Part shown: piece after piece, positions 8,972 to 17,758 of the stretch
Layout of the letters: each line of letters opens with the position of its first letter
Numbering within the stretch: position 1 is the first letter of the stretch
Assembly (NCBI GenBank): GCA_963706425.1
Contig: CAVPMN010000001.1
Span: 434,001 to 498,000 of the forward strand
Source: CAVPMN01 sp963706425
GTDB lineage: Bacteria; Actinomycetota; Acidimicrobiia; Acidimicrobiales; Acidimicrobilacustridaceae
Direction of reading: 5' to 3'
DNA: 64,000 nt
Made by a program: the position numbers and the translations under genes
The notes under the pieces: generated by a model
The model's input: the letters and a program-made list of their open reading frames with translations, nothing else
Told to the model about the DNA's origin: nothing
Database searches by the model: none

Positions 8972-9865
8972 TCACGCCGGGTCGGCCGCCACGACCGCCG
9001 GGCGCAGCCGGGGCCGCAACGCGGCGATCGCCACGAGCGCCAGCGCCCCGCCATAGAGCAACCAGCGCGACGTGGTGAGATCTCGCCAGTCGGCCAGCTG
9101 CTGGATGTTGGTGACCAGCAACAGTCCGCCCACGGCTACGCCCATCGGGCGGGCGGGCACATGGCGCACCATCCACGCGGCCACCGGCGCGGCCGCCACA
9201 CCACCGAGCAGCATGGCGGCGAGTACGGCGATGTCGAGCCCGCCACTGCCGAGCGCCGCCAGCAGCGAGGTGGCCGACACCATGGCCACGGCCACTTCGG
9301 CGGTGTTCACCGATCCGACCGCGAACCGGGGGGCCAGCTCGCGGTGCATGAGGAAGGGCGTGACGATCGGGCCCCACGCACCAATGAGACCGTTGGTGAC
9401 GCCACCGGCGGCCGCGACCACCTCGACACCCTTGTCGTTGAAGGGAGGCATCTTGTCGGGATCGTGCTCGAGGTCTTCGAACTCGGCAGGCTTGGCGACC
9501 ACTGGCCGGCTGAACCGCCAGAGGATGCGCAGGCCGACGAGGACGAGCAGCCCGGCCAGGAACGGGCGCAGCGTGTCACCGTCGACCCGCGACAGCACGG
9601 TGACACCGAGCACGGCGCCGATGCTGCCCGGAATGGCGAGCTGCAGCACCAGGCGGTGGTCGATGTTGCGGAACCGCCAGTGCGAGATGGCGGCGGCGAT
9701 GCCCGTGGCCACCTTGGCCAGGTTGACCGTGGTCGACACCGAGGCAGGGGAAAGACCGGTGCCGAGCAGGATGCTCGAGCTCGTTGGCCCGAAGCCCATG
9801 CCCAACGCTCCGTCGACCAACGCCGCACAGAAGCCCGCCAGCCCCACCAGAAGCAGTTCCTCCAC
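8972..9865 (-). CDS. TauE/SafE (TSUP) family sulfite/anion exporter
   Basis: A membrane protein of 297 residues with about eight helices in two homologous halves, each starting with a G-rich motif: GLAGFCAALVDGALGMGFGPTSS and VVAAAGGVTNGLIGAWGPIVTPF. These paired motifs define the TSUP family, which moves sulfite, sulfoacetate or other sulfur anions. A TTG at 9883 would be the first in-frame start, but it lies inside the promoter; the -10 box at 874-879 (minus strand TAGGTT) places transcription start at about 9866, so the GTG at 9865 is preferred and the mRNA would be leaderless. A cytoplasmic loop between the halves is acidic (EFEDLEHDPDK). Confidence 0.85.
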   Translation of the reverse strand: MEELLLVGLAGFCAALVDGALGMGFGPTSSSILLGTGLSPASVSTTVNLAKVATGIAAAISHWRFRNIDHRLVLQLAIPGSIGAVLGVTVLSRVDGDTLRPFLAGLLVLVGLRILWRFSRPVVAKPAEFEDLEHDPDKMPPFNDKGVEVVAAAGGVTNGLIGAWGPIVTPFLMHRELAPRFAVGSVNTAEVAVAMVSATSLLAALGSGGLDIAVLAAMLLGGVAAAPVAAWMVRHVPARPMGVAVGGLLLVTNIQQLADWRDLTTSRWLLYGGALALVAIAALRPRLRPAVVAADPA

Positions 9866-9873
9866 GAGGAGAA

Positions 9874-9902
9874 AACCTACCAATCTAATGGGAAAGGTGC
9901 AA
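9874..9902 (-). promoter_or_regulatory. Promoter with embedded palindrome for the TauE gene
   Basis: On the minus strand, TTGCAC (9902-9897) and TAGGTT (9879-9874) are separated by exactly 17 bases, a good vegetative -35/-10 pair ending a few bases before GTG 9865. The spacer and -10 edge hold the interrupted palindrome CCTACCAATCTAATGGG at 9876-9892 (matching CC-A--A----T--T-GG on both strands), placed where a repressor would block RNA polymerase. Its shape is like Rrf2-family (IscR/CymR-type) operators, a family often tied to sulfur supply; that identity is inference. Confidence 0.5.
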
Positions 9903-9913
9903 TAGGCGATTTC

Positions 9914-10342
9914 TCAGCGCGGCTCGAGCACCACCACTGGAATCGTGCGGTCGGTCTTGCGCTGGTAGCCGGCGTAGTTGTCGTGAGCCGCGGTGAGCTC
10001 GGTCCAGAGACGCTCACGCTCCTCACCTTCGACGATCCGCGCTCGCATCGGCTTGGCCGACCCGCCGCCTATGGCGACCTCGACGTTCGGATCGCTACGC
10101 AGGTTGACGAACCATGCGGGATGGTGGTCGTCGCCACCTCGCGACGCGACGATCACGAGATTGCCGTCGACCTCGAGCGGCGAGGTGAGGAACACCGTGC
10201 GGGGCTGACCGCTCTTGCGGCCCGTGGTGGTGAGCTCGAGCACCGGCATGCCCATGGCGTGCCATCCCAGTCGACCGAAGCTGACGGTGGTGATCACCCG
10301 GTGAACCAGGTTCATCCCCTTGAGGGCGAGATCGTGCGGCAT
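9914..10342 (-). CDS. F420-type nitroreductase family (DUF385) protein
   Basis: A 142-residue split-barrel protein of the deazaflavin-dependent nitroreductase family, known from mycobacterial Ddn and relatives. Key segments are MPVLELTTTGRKSGQPRTVFLTSP, the G-R-(K/R)-S-G cofactor-phosphate motif, followed by NLVIVASRGGDDHHPAWFVNLRSDPNVEV and a C-terminal Y-x-x-Y-Q-R-K-T-D-R-x-I-P motif. These define F420-binding members, which reduce quinones or bind heme/FMN. ATG 10342 is chosen over an upstream in-frame ATG at 10456 because the added 38 residues are arginine-rich and unlike the family. It is divergent from an SDR gene. Confidence 0.88.
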   Translation of the reverse strand: MPHDLALKGMNLVHRVITTVSFGRLGWHAMGMPVLELTTTGRKSGQPRTVFLTSPLEVDGNLVIVASRGGDDHHPAWFVNLRSDPNVEVAIGGGSAKPMRARIVEGEERERLWTELTAAHDNYAGYQRKTDRTIPVVVLEPR

Positions 10343-10494
10343 GGCGGCGCTCCAGTCGGCGGGGACAGGTCTGCACCGAGGTATACCCGCGATGCGGGGT
10401 CGGTGCCGAGTGAGGTGGCCGGCCTGCATCCGGCCTCGGTGTCGGACGGCACCCAACCGGTAACCTCGCCGCCGACGTCGACGAAGGAGAGCTC

Positions 10495-11355
10495 ATGGGC
10501 GAACGGGCCGTGGTGACGGGGGCCAACTCGGGCATCGGTTTGGCCACGGCGATGCGCTTGGCACGCGACGGCTACGACGTGTTCGCCGGGGCCCGTCGCG
10601 CCGAAGGCCTGGCCGACATCGAGGCGGCGGCCACCGCGGCGGGCGTCAACCTTCGGCCGGTGGCCATCGACGTGACCGACGATTCCTCGGTCGAGCAGGC
10701 CTTCGCCGCGATCCTCGCCGACGGACCGGTCACGGTGTTGGTCAACAACGCCGGCATCACCGGCGCGGGCAGCGTCGAGGAGACCGACCTGGCGACCTAC
10801 CAGTCGATGTTCGACACCAACGTGTTGGGGGTGGTGCGCTGCACCCAGCAGGTGCTGCCGGGTATGCGCGAGGTCGGACGCGGCCGCATCGTGAACATGT
10901 CGTCGGCATCGGCCATCAGCTCACCGCCGATGATGAGCGCCTACGCGTCGACCAAGTTCGCGGTCGAGGCGATCAGCGAGTCGTTGCAGGCCGAGGTGGC
11001 CCCGTTCGGCATCCGGGTCATCGCGGTGCGAGCGGGCACCATCCTCACGCCGATCTGGGGCAAAGCCGAGGCCCCGCAGTCCGACACCGTCTATCCCAAG
11101 GCGCGCGACTTCCTGTTCAAGGTCATGACCCACAACCTGACCAACAGCGGTGTCAGTGCCGACGTGGTGGCCGACGCCATCGCCGAGGCCGTCGAAGCCG
11201 ACCAGCCACCCCTGCGACAGGTGGTCGGCGATGCCGAGGTGCTGGCGGGCATGCGCGACCGACACGGCGACGACGTGGTCGAGGTGTTCTTCCTCGACGA
11301 CGAAGCGTTCCGCGACCGCTACCGCCAGCTGAGCGGCATCGACTACTGGGCCTGA
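10495..11355 (+). CDS. Short-chain dehydrogenase/reductase (SDR)
   Basis: A 286-residue classical SDR, start ATG 10495 with AAGGAGA upstream. Rossmann motif TGANSGIG at residues 8-15, structural NNAG (VNNAGITG), catalytic serine in NMSSASA and the active-site YASTK are all present. ARRAEGLADIE after the second strand, with an arginine pair, suggests NADP(H) preference. The C-terminal extension after residue 190, with a helical segment and DRHGDDVVEVFFLDDEAF, is longer than in minimal SDRs. The substrate is unknown; many such actinobacterial SDRs act on lipids or steroids. Convergent with OsmC. Confidence 0.9.
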   Translation: MGERAVVTGANSGIGLATAMRLARDGYDVFAGARRAEGLADIEAAATAAGVNLRPVAIDVTDDSSVEQAFAAILADGPVTVLVNNAGITGAGSVEETDLATYQSMFDTNVLGVVRCTQQVLPGMREVGRGRIVNMSSASAISSPPMMSAYASTKFAVEAISESLQAEVAPFGIRVIAVRAGTILTPIWGKAEAPQSDTVYPKARDFLFKVMTHNLTNSGVSADVVADAIAEAVEADQPPLRQVVGDAEVLAGMRDRHGDDVVEVFFLDDEAFRDRYRQLSGIDYWA

Positions 11356-11362
11356 GCTCGGG

Positions 11363-11788
11363 TCAGGCGAGCGAAGCGTCGAGGGTGATGGTGGTGCCGG
11401 TGAGCGCCTTGCTGACCGGGCAGTTGGCCTTCGCCCCTTCAGCCGCCTCGACGAACTGATCGGCGGTCAACCCCGGCACGGTGCCGCGCACGGTGATGTG
11501 GATGCCGGTGATCCCCTCGCCGGGCTGGAAGGTGACGTCGGCCGACGTCTCGAGCCGCTCCGGGGGGTTGCCTCCCTTGGCGAGCGCACTCGACAACGCC
11601 ATCGAGAAGCACGACGAGTGCGCGGCCGCGATGAGCTCCTCCGGACTGGTGCGCCCCTCTGGCTCTTCGGCTCGTGAGGCCCAGGTGACGGCGAAGGTGC
11701 CGACACCGGACGACTCGAGCGTCACCTCACCGGAGCCTTCCAGGAGTGAGCCCTGCCATTGCGTGGTTGCCTTACGTGTGGTCGCCAT
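11363..11788 (-). CDS. OsmC family peroxidase
   Basis: A 141-residue OsmC-type thiol peroxidase, start ATG 11788. The two redox cysteines of the family are seen in HSSCFSMALS (peroxidatic) and in ANCPVSKALTG (resolving), and the conserved SPEELIAAAHSSC helix precedes the first. The pair reduces organic hydroperoxides with dihydrolipoyl or thioredoxin-type donors. Length and motif order match the short OsmC subfamily exactly. It stands alone between convergent and divergent neighbours; no operator could be recognised. The C-terminal strand TTITLDASLA closes the fold. Confidence 0.93.
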   Translation of the reverse strand: MATTRKATTQWQGSLLEGSGEVTLESSGVGTFAVTWASRAEEPEGRTSPEELIAAAHSSCFSMALSSALAKGGNPPERLETSADVTFQPGEGITGIHITVRGTVPGLTADQFVEAAEGAKANCPVSKALTGTTITLDASLA

Positions 11789-11887
11789 GCCGTGAGCGTA
11801 GGGAGATCTGGGGCCAAAAGAGCAATCCCGACCCGCATTGTCAGGCATCCTTCGAGCCAGCCAACCGGTCCATGACCAGGGCAGACG

Positions 11888-12763
11888 GTGACCGACGACC
11901 GCACCCTCACCCCGGAGGTGACTGCACTTCTGCGCCGGTTCGGCCGATACTCGGGCGTGCCCGCACGCCAACACCACGCCCTCGTCACCCCCCGCCGGGT
12001 CATCGCCGGCCTCGCCGCCGGCACGGTGGCCGCCGCCGCGGTCCCCGTCATCCAGGGGGCCTTGCTGCGGTTCACCCGTCGCCCGGACGTGCCCGGACCG
12101 CACGACCAGGACGGGATCCTCGGATCATCCGTCCCCACGACCGAACCGCTCCGACTGGTCTGGCTGGGCGATTCGTTGGCGTCAGGACTCGGCGCCGACA
12201 CTCCCGACGGCGCCCTGCCCCGCAAGGCGGCCGACCTGTTCTGCGCCCACGACAACCGATCGGTCGCCCTGACGTGCCTGGCCCGCGCCGGCGCCTGTGC
12301 CGCCGACGTGCTCGCCGATCAGGTGCCGGCCGCGACGGTGCTGCTCGGTCCCGGCTCGGTGGCGGTCGTGACCGTCGGATCGAACGACGTGGGCAGTCTC
12401 ACTCCGCCCGGTCGGTTCCGTCGTGACTACGACGCCATCCTCGCCAGGCTCAGCTCGACCGGCGCCACGCTCATCACCACCGGACTGCCCGACATCGGCT
12501 CGGCCATGGTGATCCGCCAGCCGTTGCGCGGGCTGGCGAGGTGGGTCGGCCGGCGGGCCGACGCCCAGATCCGCACCATCACCGAGCGGTACGGCGGTCA
12601 TTTCGTGGGCATCGACCACCGCGCCGAAGGCGCCCACCCGGTCACCTACCTGGCCGCCGATCGTTATCACCCGAACACCGAGACCTACGCCCTGTGGGCC
12701 GGACGAGTGGCCGCGTTGCTCACGTTGGTGGCGACCGCCGCCCCGATCGCCAATCCCACCTGA
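11888..12763 (+). CDS. SGNH/GDSL hydrolase, probably membrane-anchored
   Basis: A 291-residue protein starting at GTG 11888. After a short cytoplasmic segment there is one likely membrane anchor (RVIAGLAAGTVAAAAVPVIQGAL), then the SGNH catalytic domain: block I as VWLGDSLASGLGA with the nucleophile Ser, block III as VTVGSNDVG, and the final Asp/His block as AADRYHPN. Family members hydrolyse esters of lipids or cell-wall glycans. The layout, with an N-terminal anchor and a catalytic domain outside, suggests an envelope esterase. The pair of promoters between this gene and divergent OsmC was not resolved. Confidence 0.85.
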   Translation: MTDDRTLTPEVTALLRRFGRYSGVPARQHHALVTPRRVIAGLAAGTVAAAAVPVIQGALLRFTRRPDVPGPHDQDGILGSSVPTTEPLRLVWLGDSLASGLGADTPDGALPRKAADLFCAHDNRSVALTCLARAGACAADVLADQVPAATVLLGPGSVAVVTVGSNDVGSLTPPGRFRRDYDAILARLSSTGATLITTGLPDIGSAMVIRQPLRGLARWVGRRADAQIRTITERYGGHFVGIDHRAEGAHPVTYLAADRYHPNTETYALWAGRVAALLTLVATAAPIANPT

Positions 12764-12778
12764 CCACCGCGCAGCCGC

Positions 12779-13714
12779 TCACACCAGGCTGGCGCGACCG
12801 CCTTCGAGCCAGGCTCGTAGGTCCGGATCGAGCCGGCCGGCCGCATCGTCGTAGAGGGCGAGATCGTCGTCGGTGAGCACGCCGCGCCACCGGCCGTTGG
12901 TGCCCTTGAAGAGGAAACGGTCGACACCACCTTCGAAGATCATGGCCGCCGGGTCGTCGCCGTCAGCACCCTTGGCCTCCTCGCGCATGGCGTCGAGCTG
13001 AACGGCCGCGACCAGCGCCGGCCAGCGATCCTCGGGGACCTCGATCTCGCAGAAGGCGGCGAGCCGGCGCATCTCCCCTTCGGTGTCCGCCTTGAGGTCA
13101 CCGAAGTGGACGAAGTGCACGTTGGGCAGGTCGCGCCACTGCCACCAGGTCGACAGGTGATGGTGGTGTGACCAGAACGGCCAACCATCAGGCTCCCACT
13201 CGAACCAACCCTCGCTGATCCAACGCGGCCAGAGCTCGCGAGGATCGTCGGGGCAACGGGGGAACTCCGCGCCGGGGCGATCGGCGTCGTTGAAGAGCGA
13301 GTAGGCGATGTCGGTGTAGGCGCTGTAGTGGTTCCACAACGACATGAACACGTCGCGCGTGTCGCGGCCGACCACCACGTACTTCGCCTCCGGGAAGTAG
13401 AGCAGCCCGTCGGCGGCGAGGTGGCTCTTGACGAACCGTCGGTGCGTCTGGGCATCGAGCGACTCGATCATGGGCTCGATGGGTCCGTGCCACCGAGCGT
13501 CGATCCACGGCGAGATCTCCATGAGGCCCCGACCGTCGGGCTCGAGGCCGAGCACCAGCGCCGCGAGGATGCGCTGAGTCCACGTGGTGCCGGCCTTGTA
13601 GGCGGTGGTGACCACGATGTCGCCGTCGCGCACGTGGAAGTGGTCCCACCGGGTGCTGTCGAGGTGGTGGTTGCGGTACTCGTGTACTCGCTCGGGTCGC
13701 TCGCGGCCGCTCAT
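12779..13714 (-). CDS. Sulfotransferase (cytosolic type)
   Basis: An intact 311-residue sulfotransferase starting at ATG 13714. The 5'-phosphosulfate loop appears as VVTTAYKAGTTWTQRILAAL (eukaryote-type YPKSGTTW variant), the catalytic His is likely in FVKSHLAADGLLY, and the 3'-phosphate site is VVVGRDTRDVFMSLWNHY. The C-terminal KGTNGRWRGVLTDDDLALYD matches the family's R-K-G-x-x-G-D-W-K position. PAPS-dependent transfer to an alcohol or amine is expected. It is a different subfamily from the frameshifted sulfotransferase at 5.5 kb. Divergent from the molybdopterin oxidoreductase gene across a 93-base regulated gap. Confidence 0.92.
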   Translation of the reverse strand: MSGRERPERVHEYRNHHLDSTRWDHFHVRDGDIVVTTAYKAGTTWTQRILAALVLGLEPDGRGLMEISPWIDARWHGPIEPMIESLDAQTHRRFVKSHLAADGLLYFPEAKYVVVGRDTRDVFMSLWNHYSAYTDIAYSLFNDADRPGAEFPRCPDDPRELWPRWISEGWFEWEPDGWPFWSHHHHLSTWWQWRDLPNVHFVHFGDLKADTEGEMRRLAAFCEIEVPEDRWPALVAAVQLDAMREEAKGADGDDPAAMIFEGGVDRFLFKGTNGRWRGVLTDDDLALYDDAAGRLDPDLRAWLEGGRASLV

Positions 13715-13742
13715 GGTCGGCCAACGTACGACACGCGAGGCA

Positions 13743-13797
13743 TTGACGGGCGGAGAAGGGAGCCGTACCTTGAGGAGACTTAGTTCGTTTGTTGAAC
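13743..13797 (+). promoter_or_regulatory. Promoter and operator ahead of the molybdopterin oxidoreductase
   Basis: TTGACG at 13743-13748 and TACCTT at 13766-13771 lie 17 bases apart, a canonical -35/-10 pair for the downstream plus-strand gene. Just after the expected transcription start is the inverted repeat GTTC-N7-GAAC (13783-13797), a repressor-type position. No TetR or MarR gene is adjacent; the HxlR-like regulator at 16.2 kb is the nearest candidate. The promoter reading is from sequence, the operator role inferred. Confidence 0.5.
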
Positions 13798-13807
13798 GGA
13801 GTTGCGC

Positions 13808-16171
13808 ATGACCGGAACCGCCACCCCCGAGCACGAGTCGCACCCGAGCGAGTGGCAGCAGACCGCGTGCATCCTCTGCTCGATCAACTGTGGCATCGAG
13901 GTGAAGGTCGATGGGCCGACCATCGCGCGGGTGCGCGGCGACAAGGCCCATCCCGCCTCGGCGGGCTACACGTGCGAGAAGGCGCTGCGCCTCGACCACT
14001 ACCAGAACGGCCCGCACCGGCTCACCACTCCCCTGCGCCGGCGGGCCGACGGCACGTTCGAGGAGATCGACTGGGACACCGCCATCGCCGAGGTGGCGGC
14101 CCGCTTCCAGGACGTCATCGCCGAGCACGGCGGCGACAAGATCCTCTTCTACGGGGGCGGCGGACAGGGCAACCACCTCGGCGGCGGCTACGGCAGCGCG
14201 TTCCGCGCTGCGCTCGGCATCCGCTACAACTCGAATGCGCTGGCCCAGGAGAAGACCGGCGAGTTCTGGGTCGACGGTCAGCTCTTCGGGCGAGCCAGCT
14301 GCCACACCACCGGCGACTACGAGCACGCCCAGGTCGCGGTGTTCTGGGGCAAGAACCCCTGGCAGTCGCACGGGTTCCCACAGGCCCGCCGCGTGCTCAA
14401 GGCGATCGCCAACGACCCCGACCGCACGATGATCGTGGTCGATCCTCGACGCACCGAGTCGGCCGACCTGGCCGACATCCACCTGCGCCCGGTGCCCGGC
14501 GGCGACGCCCACCTGCTCGCCGCCCTCTTGAAGGTGCTCGTCGACGACGACCACCTCGAACCGTGGCTGGCTGGCCGACAACGCCGACGGCCTCGACGAG
14601 CTGCTCGATCACCTGGCCTCCGTCGACGTCGCCGAGTCGTGCGCCAAAGCCGGGCGTGCCGGAGGAGCAGGTGCGCGAGACGGCCGACGGCTGATCGGCG
14701 CGGCGCACCGGCGGCGTGTCGATCTTCGAGGACCTCGGCATCCAGCAGGCTCCCCACTCGACGCTCAACAGCTACCTCGAGAAGCTGATCGTGCCTGCTC
14801 ACGGGCAACTTCGGGGTGAAGGGCGGCATGAACCTGCACACCCGCTTCGCGTCGCTCGGCGGCGGTGGCGGCGGTCCAGCGTCGCGGTCGGCGCGCCGAG
14901 CACCCCGGTCACGGGCCACCGCCTGGTCACCGGGTTGGTGCCGTGCAACGTGATCCCCGACGAGATCCTCACCGATCACCCCGATCGCTTCCGGGCCATG
15001 CTCGTCGAGTCGGGCAACCCGGTGCACTCGCTGGCCGACAGCGTGCGCATGCGCGAAGCGCTCGACGCGCTCGATCTGGTGGTGGTGATCGACGTCGCAC
15101 TCACCGAGACCGGCAGGCACGCCGACTACGTGTTGCCTGCGGCGTCTCAGTTCGAGAAGTGGGAGTGCACGTTCTTCAACCTCGAGTTCCCTGCGCAACT
15201 ACTTCCACCTGCGCCGACCGGTGTTCGAGCCGCTCGAGGGCACCCTGCCCGAGTACGAGATCCACGCCCGACTGTGCCGAGCCCTCGGCGCCTACTCCGA
15301 CGAGCGATCTGGCGCCGTTGGCCGAGGCGGCGCGCGACGAGGCCGCAGCGAGCTATGCGACCGCCTTGTTCACGTTCATGGCCGAACGACCCCGACAAGG
15401 GCAAGCTGCTACCGACGATCCTCTACGAGACGCTCGGCCCGACTCTGCGCACTCCCGACGGCGTCTGACGCGGCCGGTGCGGCAGCAGTGTGGGGCCTGT
15501 CCCAAACCGCGGCCGGGTTCTGGGATGCGTCCATCCGACGGGCGGGCATCGGCGACCCCGACGGCGGTGACGCACTCGGCGACACCCTCTTCGACCACGT
15601 GCTCGCCCACCCGTCGGGCATCGTGTTCTCGGTCGACGACTACGACGAGACGATGCGCCGGGTGGTCACCGGCGACGGCCGGGTCAACCTGGTGATCCCC
15701 GACCTGCTGGCCGAGTTCGATCGCCTCTCCGACGAGCGCTCACCGATAGCGGCCGACGATGCCTTTCCCCTGGTGCTGTCGGCCGGTGAGCGGCGATCGT
15801 CGACCGCCAACACCATCTATCGCGACCCCGCCTGGCGGAAGAACGACCAGCAGGGGGCGATGCGCATCGGGCCCGACGACGCCGCCGCGCTCGGCCTTGA
15901 CGACCGGCGATCGGGCTCGGGTCGTCACCAAGCGGGGCACAGCGCGTGGCCGTGGTCGAGGTCACCGACATGATGCCGCGCCGGGCACATCTCGCTGCCC
16001 AACGGTCTCGGTCTCGGCGCCAGTGGCGACTCGTCCGACGCGGTCGGTGTCGCCCCCAACGAGCTCACCTCCACCGACGATCGCGACTGGTTCGCGGGCA
16101 CGCCCCATCACAAGCACGTGCGGGCCCGGGTCGAGCGAGTCGACCAGCCGCTGCCCGTGGCGGGTGCGTGA
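13808..16171 (+). CDS. Molybdopterin (formate dehydrogenase/DMSO reductase family) oxidoreductase, frameshifted
   Basis: A large oxidoreductase starting at ATG 13808. The first 255 codons are intact and show the Fe-S motif CILCSINCGIEV with a fourth Cys in YTCEKAL, the MGD-binding start LTTPLRRRADGTFEEIDWDTAI, and FWGKNPWQSHGFPQARRVL. Later segments in other frames are clearly the same protein: LVTGLVPCNVIPDEILTD, SGNPVHSLADS, VIDVALTETGRHADYVLPAASQFEKWE, and a C-terminal molydopterin-dinucleotide domain. Breaks are near 14573, 14690, 14800-14860, 15200, 15305, 15390, 15470, 15910 and 15975. The family covers formate dehydrogenases and other two-electron oxidoreductases. The density of breaks, with conserved sequence throughout, suggests sequencing error; true decay cannot be excluded. 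Confidence 0.8.
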
Positions 16172-16175
16172 CCCG

Positions 16176-16631
16176 ATGAGACGAACCCGCTTCGACGACT
16201 GGCCGTGCCCGATCGCCCGCACCACCGACCTGATCGGCGACTGGTGGACGCCGCTGGTCATGCGCCAGGCCTTCATGGGTTCGCGCCGCTTCGAGGAGTT
16301 CCAGGCACGACGCTCGACGTCGCCGACGTGCCGTGCTGACCGCCCGCCTGAAGCGCCTCTGCGACGAGGGCCTGCTCGAAAGGGTGGCGTATCAGGAGCG
16401 GCCGCCCCGCTACGAGTATCGGCTCACCGACAAGGGCCGCGACTTCTGGGGCGTGTTGGCCGCCATGTGGCGTTGGGGCAGCGACTGGATGTGGCCCGAC
16501 GGCGAGCGCCGCCGGTGGTGCTGGTCGATCGTCAGTCGGGCGAGGTCGTCGATCCCGTCGTGGTCGACGAGCACACCGGGCGACCGCTCGACGTGCGGGC
16601 CCTGCGCATGGCGCCGGCGCCGGCCCGCTGA
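16176..16631 (+). CDS. HxlR-family winged-helix regulator (frameshifted)
   Basis: Starting at ATG 16176, four bases after the oxidoreductase stop. MRRTRFDDWPCPIARTTDLIGDWWTPLVMR is the classic HxlR opening, with the conserved Cys-Pro-Ile and the W-W-x-x-L helix. The recognition and wing part continues in another frame: LTARLKRLCDEGLLERVAYQERPPRYEYRLTDKGRDFWGVL. Breaks are near 16315 and 16510; the tail RQSGEVVDPVVVDEHTGRPLDVR returns to the first frame and ends at TGA 16629-16631. HxlR proteins often sense redox or electrophile stress by their N-terminal cysteine. Its position suggests it controls the oxidoreductase. Confidence 0.8.
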   Translation: MRRTRFDDWPCPIARTTDLIGDWWTPLVMRQAFMGSRRFEEFQARRSTSPTCRADRPPEAPLRRGPARKGGVSGAAAPLRVSAHRQGPRLLGRVGRHVALGQRLDVARRRAPPVVLVDRQSGEVVDPVVVDEHTGRPLDVRALRMAPAPAR

Positions 16632-16674
16632 GGGCGACGCTCGCCCGAGGTCGTGCCGCTCCGCGCGGCACCGC

Positions 16675-16863
16675 TCAGGCGGCTCGAGACACCTCGTCCA
16701 TGGTCCTCGGACGAAGCTGCACCGGCTCGTCGTAGTGGCGCAGGTCGTCGGCGAGTTGGTTTCCGGCGATGGCGCGGCCGGCAACGAAGACGGCGACGGC
16801 GACGGCACCGGTGAGCAGCACGATCAGGGAGGCGACGGCAACAACCACGGCATTCTCCTTCAT
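16675..16863 (-). CDS. Small single-pass membrane protein
   Basis: A 62-residue protein starting at ATG 16863. Residues 4-30 (NAVVVAVASLIVLLTGAVAVAVFVAG) form one membrane helix, followed by a polar tail with RAIAGNQLADDLRHYDEPVQLRPRTMDEVSRAA. No Shine-Dalgarno is evident, so the start is moderately sure; an upstream in-frame ATG at 16902 is the alternative. Divergent from the PRC-barrel operon; no family recognised. Confidence 0.5.
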   Translation of the reverse strand: MKENAVVVAVASLIVLLTGAVAVAVFVAGRAIAGNQLADDLRHYDEPVQLRPRTMDEVSRAA

Positions 16864-17039
16864 ACGCGAGTCGGTTGTTGTACCACCGCGCCGCGGACGC
16901 ACAGACCCCCTCGAGGCGATCGTCGCGAAGCTGCAACAGTCGCCCGCGGATCGTCACAGCAAGCCACGGCAAACGCGCATACCCGGCGACTGTCGCGGTA
17001 GGGACCACCGATCGTGTCCACCTCGTGAGGAGGCCCGTC

Positions 17040-17183
17040 ATGGAGGAATGGTTGATCGTGTTGATCGCCCTCGTGGTGATCGCCGTCGTCCTGGGACTGG
17101 CGGTGTGGACCCAAGTGAAGCGACGCAGGGGGCGGGTCACGATGGTGACGGAACCTCCTTCCCGAACGGAGGGGTCCCGATGA
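17040..17183 (+). CDS. Micro membrane protein leading the PRC-barrel operon
   Basis: A 47-residue protein at ATG 17040, with a strong GAGGAGG about ten bases upstream. It is a single membrane helix (EEWLIVLIALVVIAVVLGLAVWTQV) plus the basic tail KRRRGRVTMVTEPPS. Its TGA overlaps the ATG of the first PRC-barrel gene (ATGA). The good ribosome site and overlap make it a real gene despite its size. It may anchor or signal for the PRC-barrel proteins; that is inference. Confidence 0.65.
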   Translation: MEEWLIVLIALVVIAVVLGLAVWTQVKRRRGRVTMVTEPPSRTEGSR

Positions 17184-17758
17184 GCGCCCAGAAGCCGCTC
17201 GTCGAGCGGGCCAGCGAGCTGATCGGACGTCCGGTGGTCACCCTGGCCGGCGACGACGTGGCCGAGGTGAAGGACGTCGTGCTCGGAACCCGAGCCGGCG
17301 AGCTTGCCGGGCTCACGCTGAACAACCGCGGCATGCTCACGGGACCGATGCACCGCATGGCCGAGTGGAACGACATCCACGCCCTCGGTGCAGACGCGGT
17401 GCTCATCACCGACGAGAGCGACCTCGACGAGTTGTCCGACGATCGCGAAGCTGTCGGCCCCACCGAAGAAGTCACCGGACTGCGGGTGCTCACCGACGAC
17501 GGCAACGAGGTGGGCGCGGTCACCGATGCCATCGTGCGCCTCGGCCGCGACGCGGAGCTGGTCGGCTATGTCATCGAGACCGGACCCCACTACCCGCCCG
17601 AGGGCCGCGAGCTGCTCGTGCGGTACGACATGGCGACCGCCGTGTCGGATCAGGCGATGATCCTGCCCGAGGAGACCAGCCGCCACGTCGCCGAAGACCT
17701 GGTGGGCTTCACACTCCTGCTCGACCGCGAAGGGGGCTCGTCCCATGAGGCTGCGTGA
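17180..17758 (+). CDS. PRC-barrel domain protein, two-domain
   Basis: A 192-residue soluble protein with two PRC-barrel halves. The first: ELIGRPVVTLAGDDVAEVKDVVLGTRAGELAGLTLNNRGM-type beta layout; the second: GLRVLTDDGNEVGAVTDAIVRLGRDAELVGYVIE. PRC-barrels occur in the photosynthetic reaction-centre H subunit and in RimM and are common as small actinobacterial proteins of unknown job, often in stress or envelope contexts. The start is ATG 17180, overlapping the micro membrane protein gene. A 14-base overlap with the next PRC-barrel gene suggests a tight operon. Confidence 0.85.
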   Translation: MSAQKPLVERASELIGRPVVTLAGDDVAEVKDVVLGTRAGELAGLTLNNRGMLTGPMHRMAEWNDIHALGADAVLITDESDLDELSDDREAVGPTEEVTGLRVLTDDGNEVGAVTDAIVRLGRDAELVGYVIETGPHYPPEGRELLVRYDMATAVSDQAMILPEETSRHVAEDLVGFTLLLDREGGSSHEAA

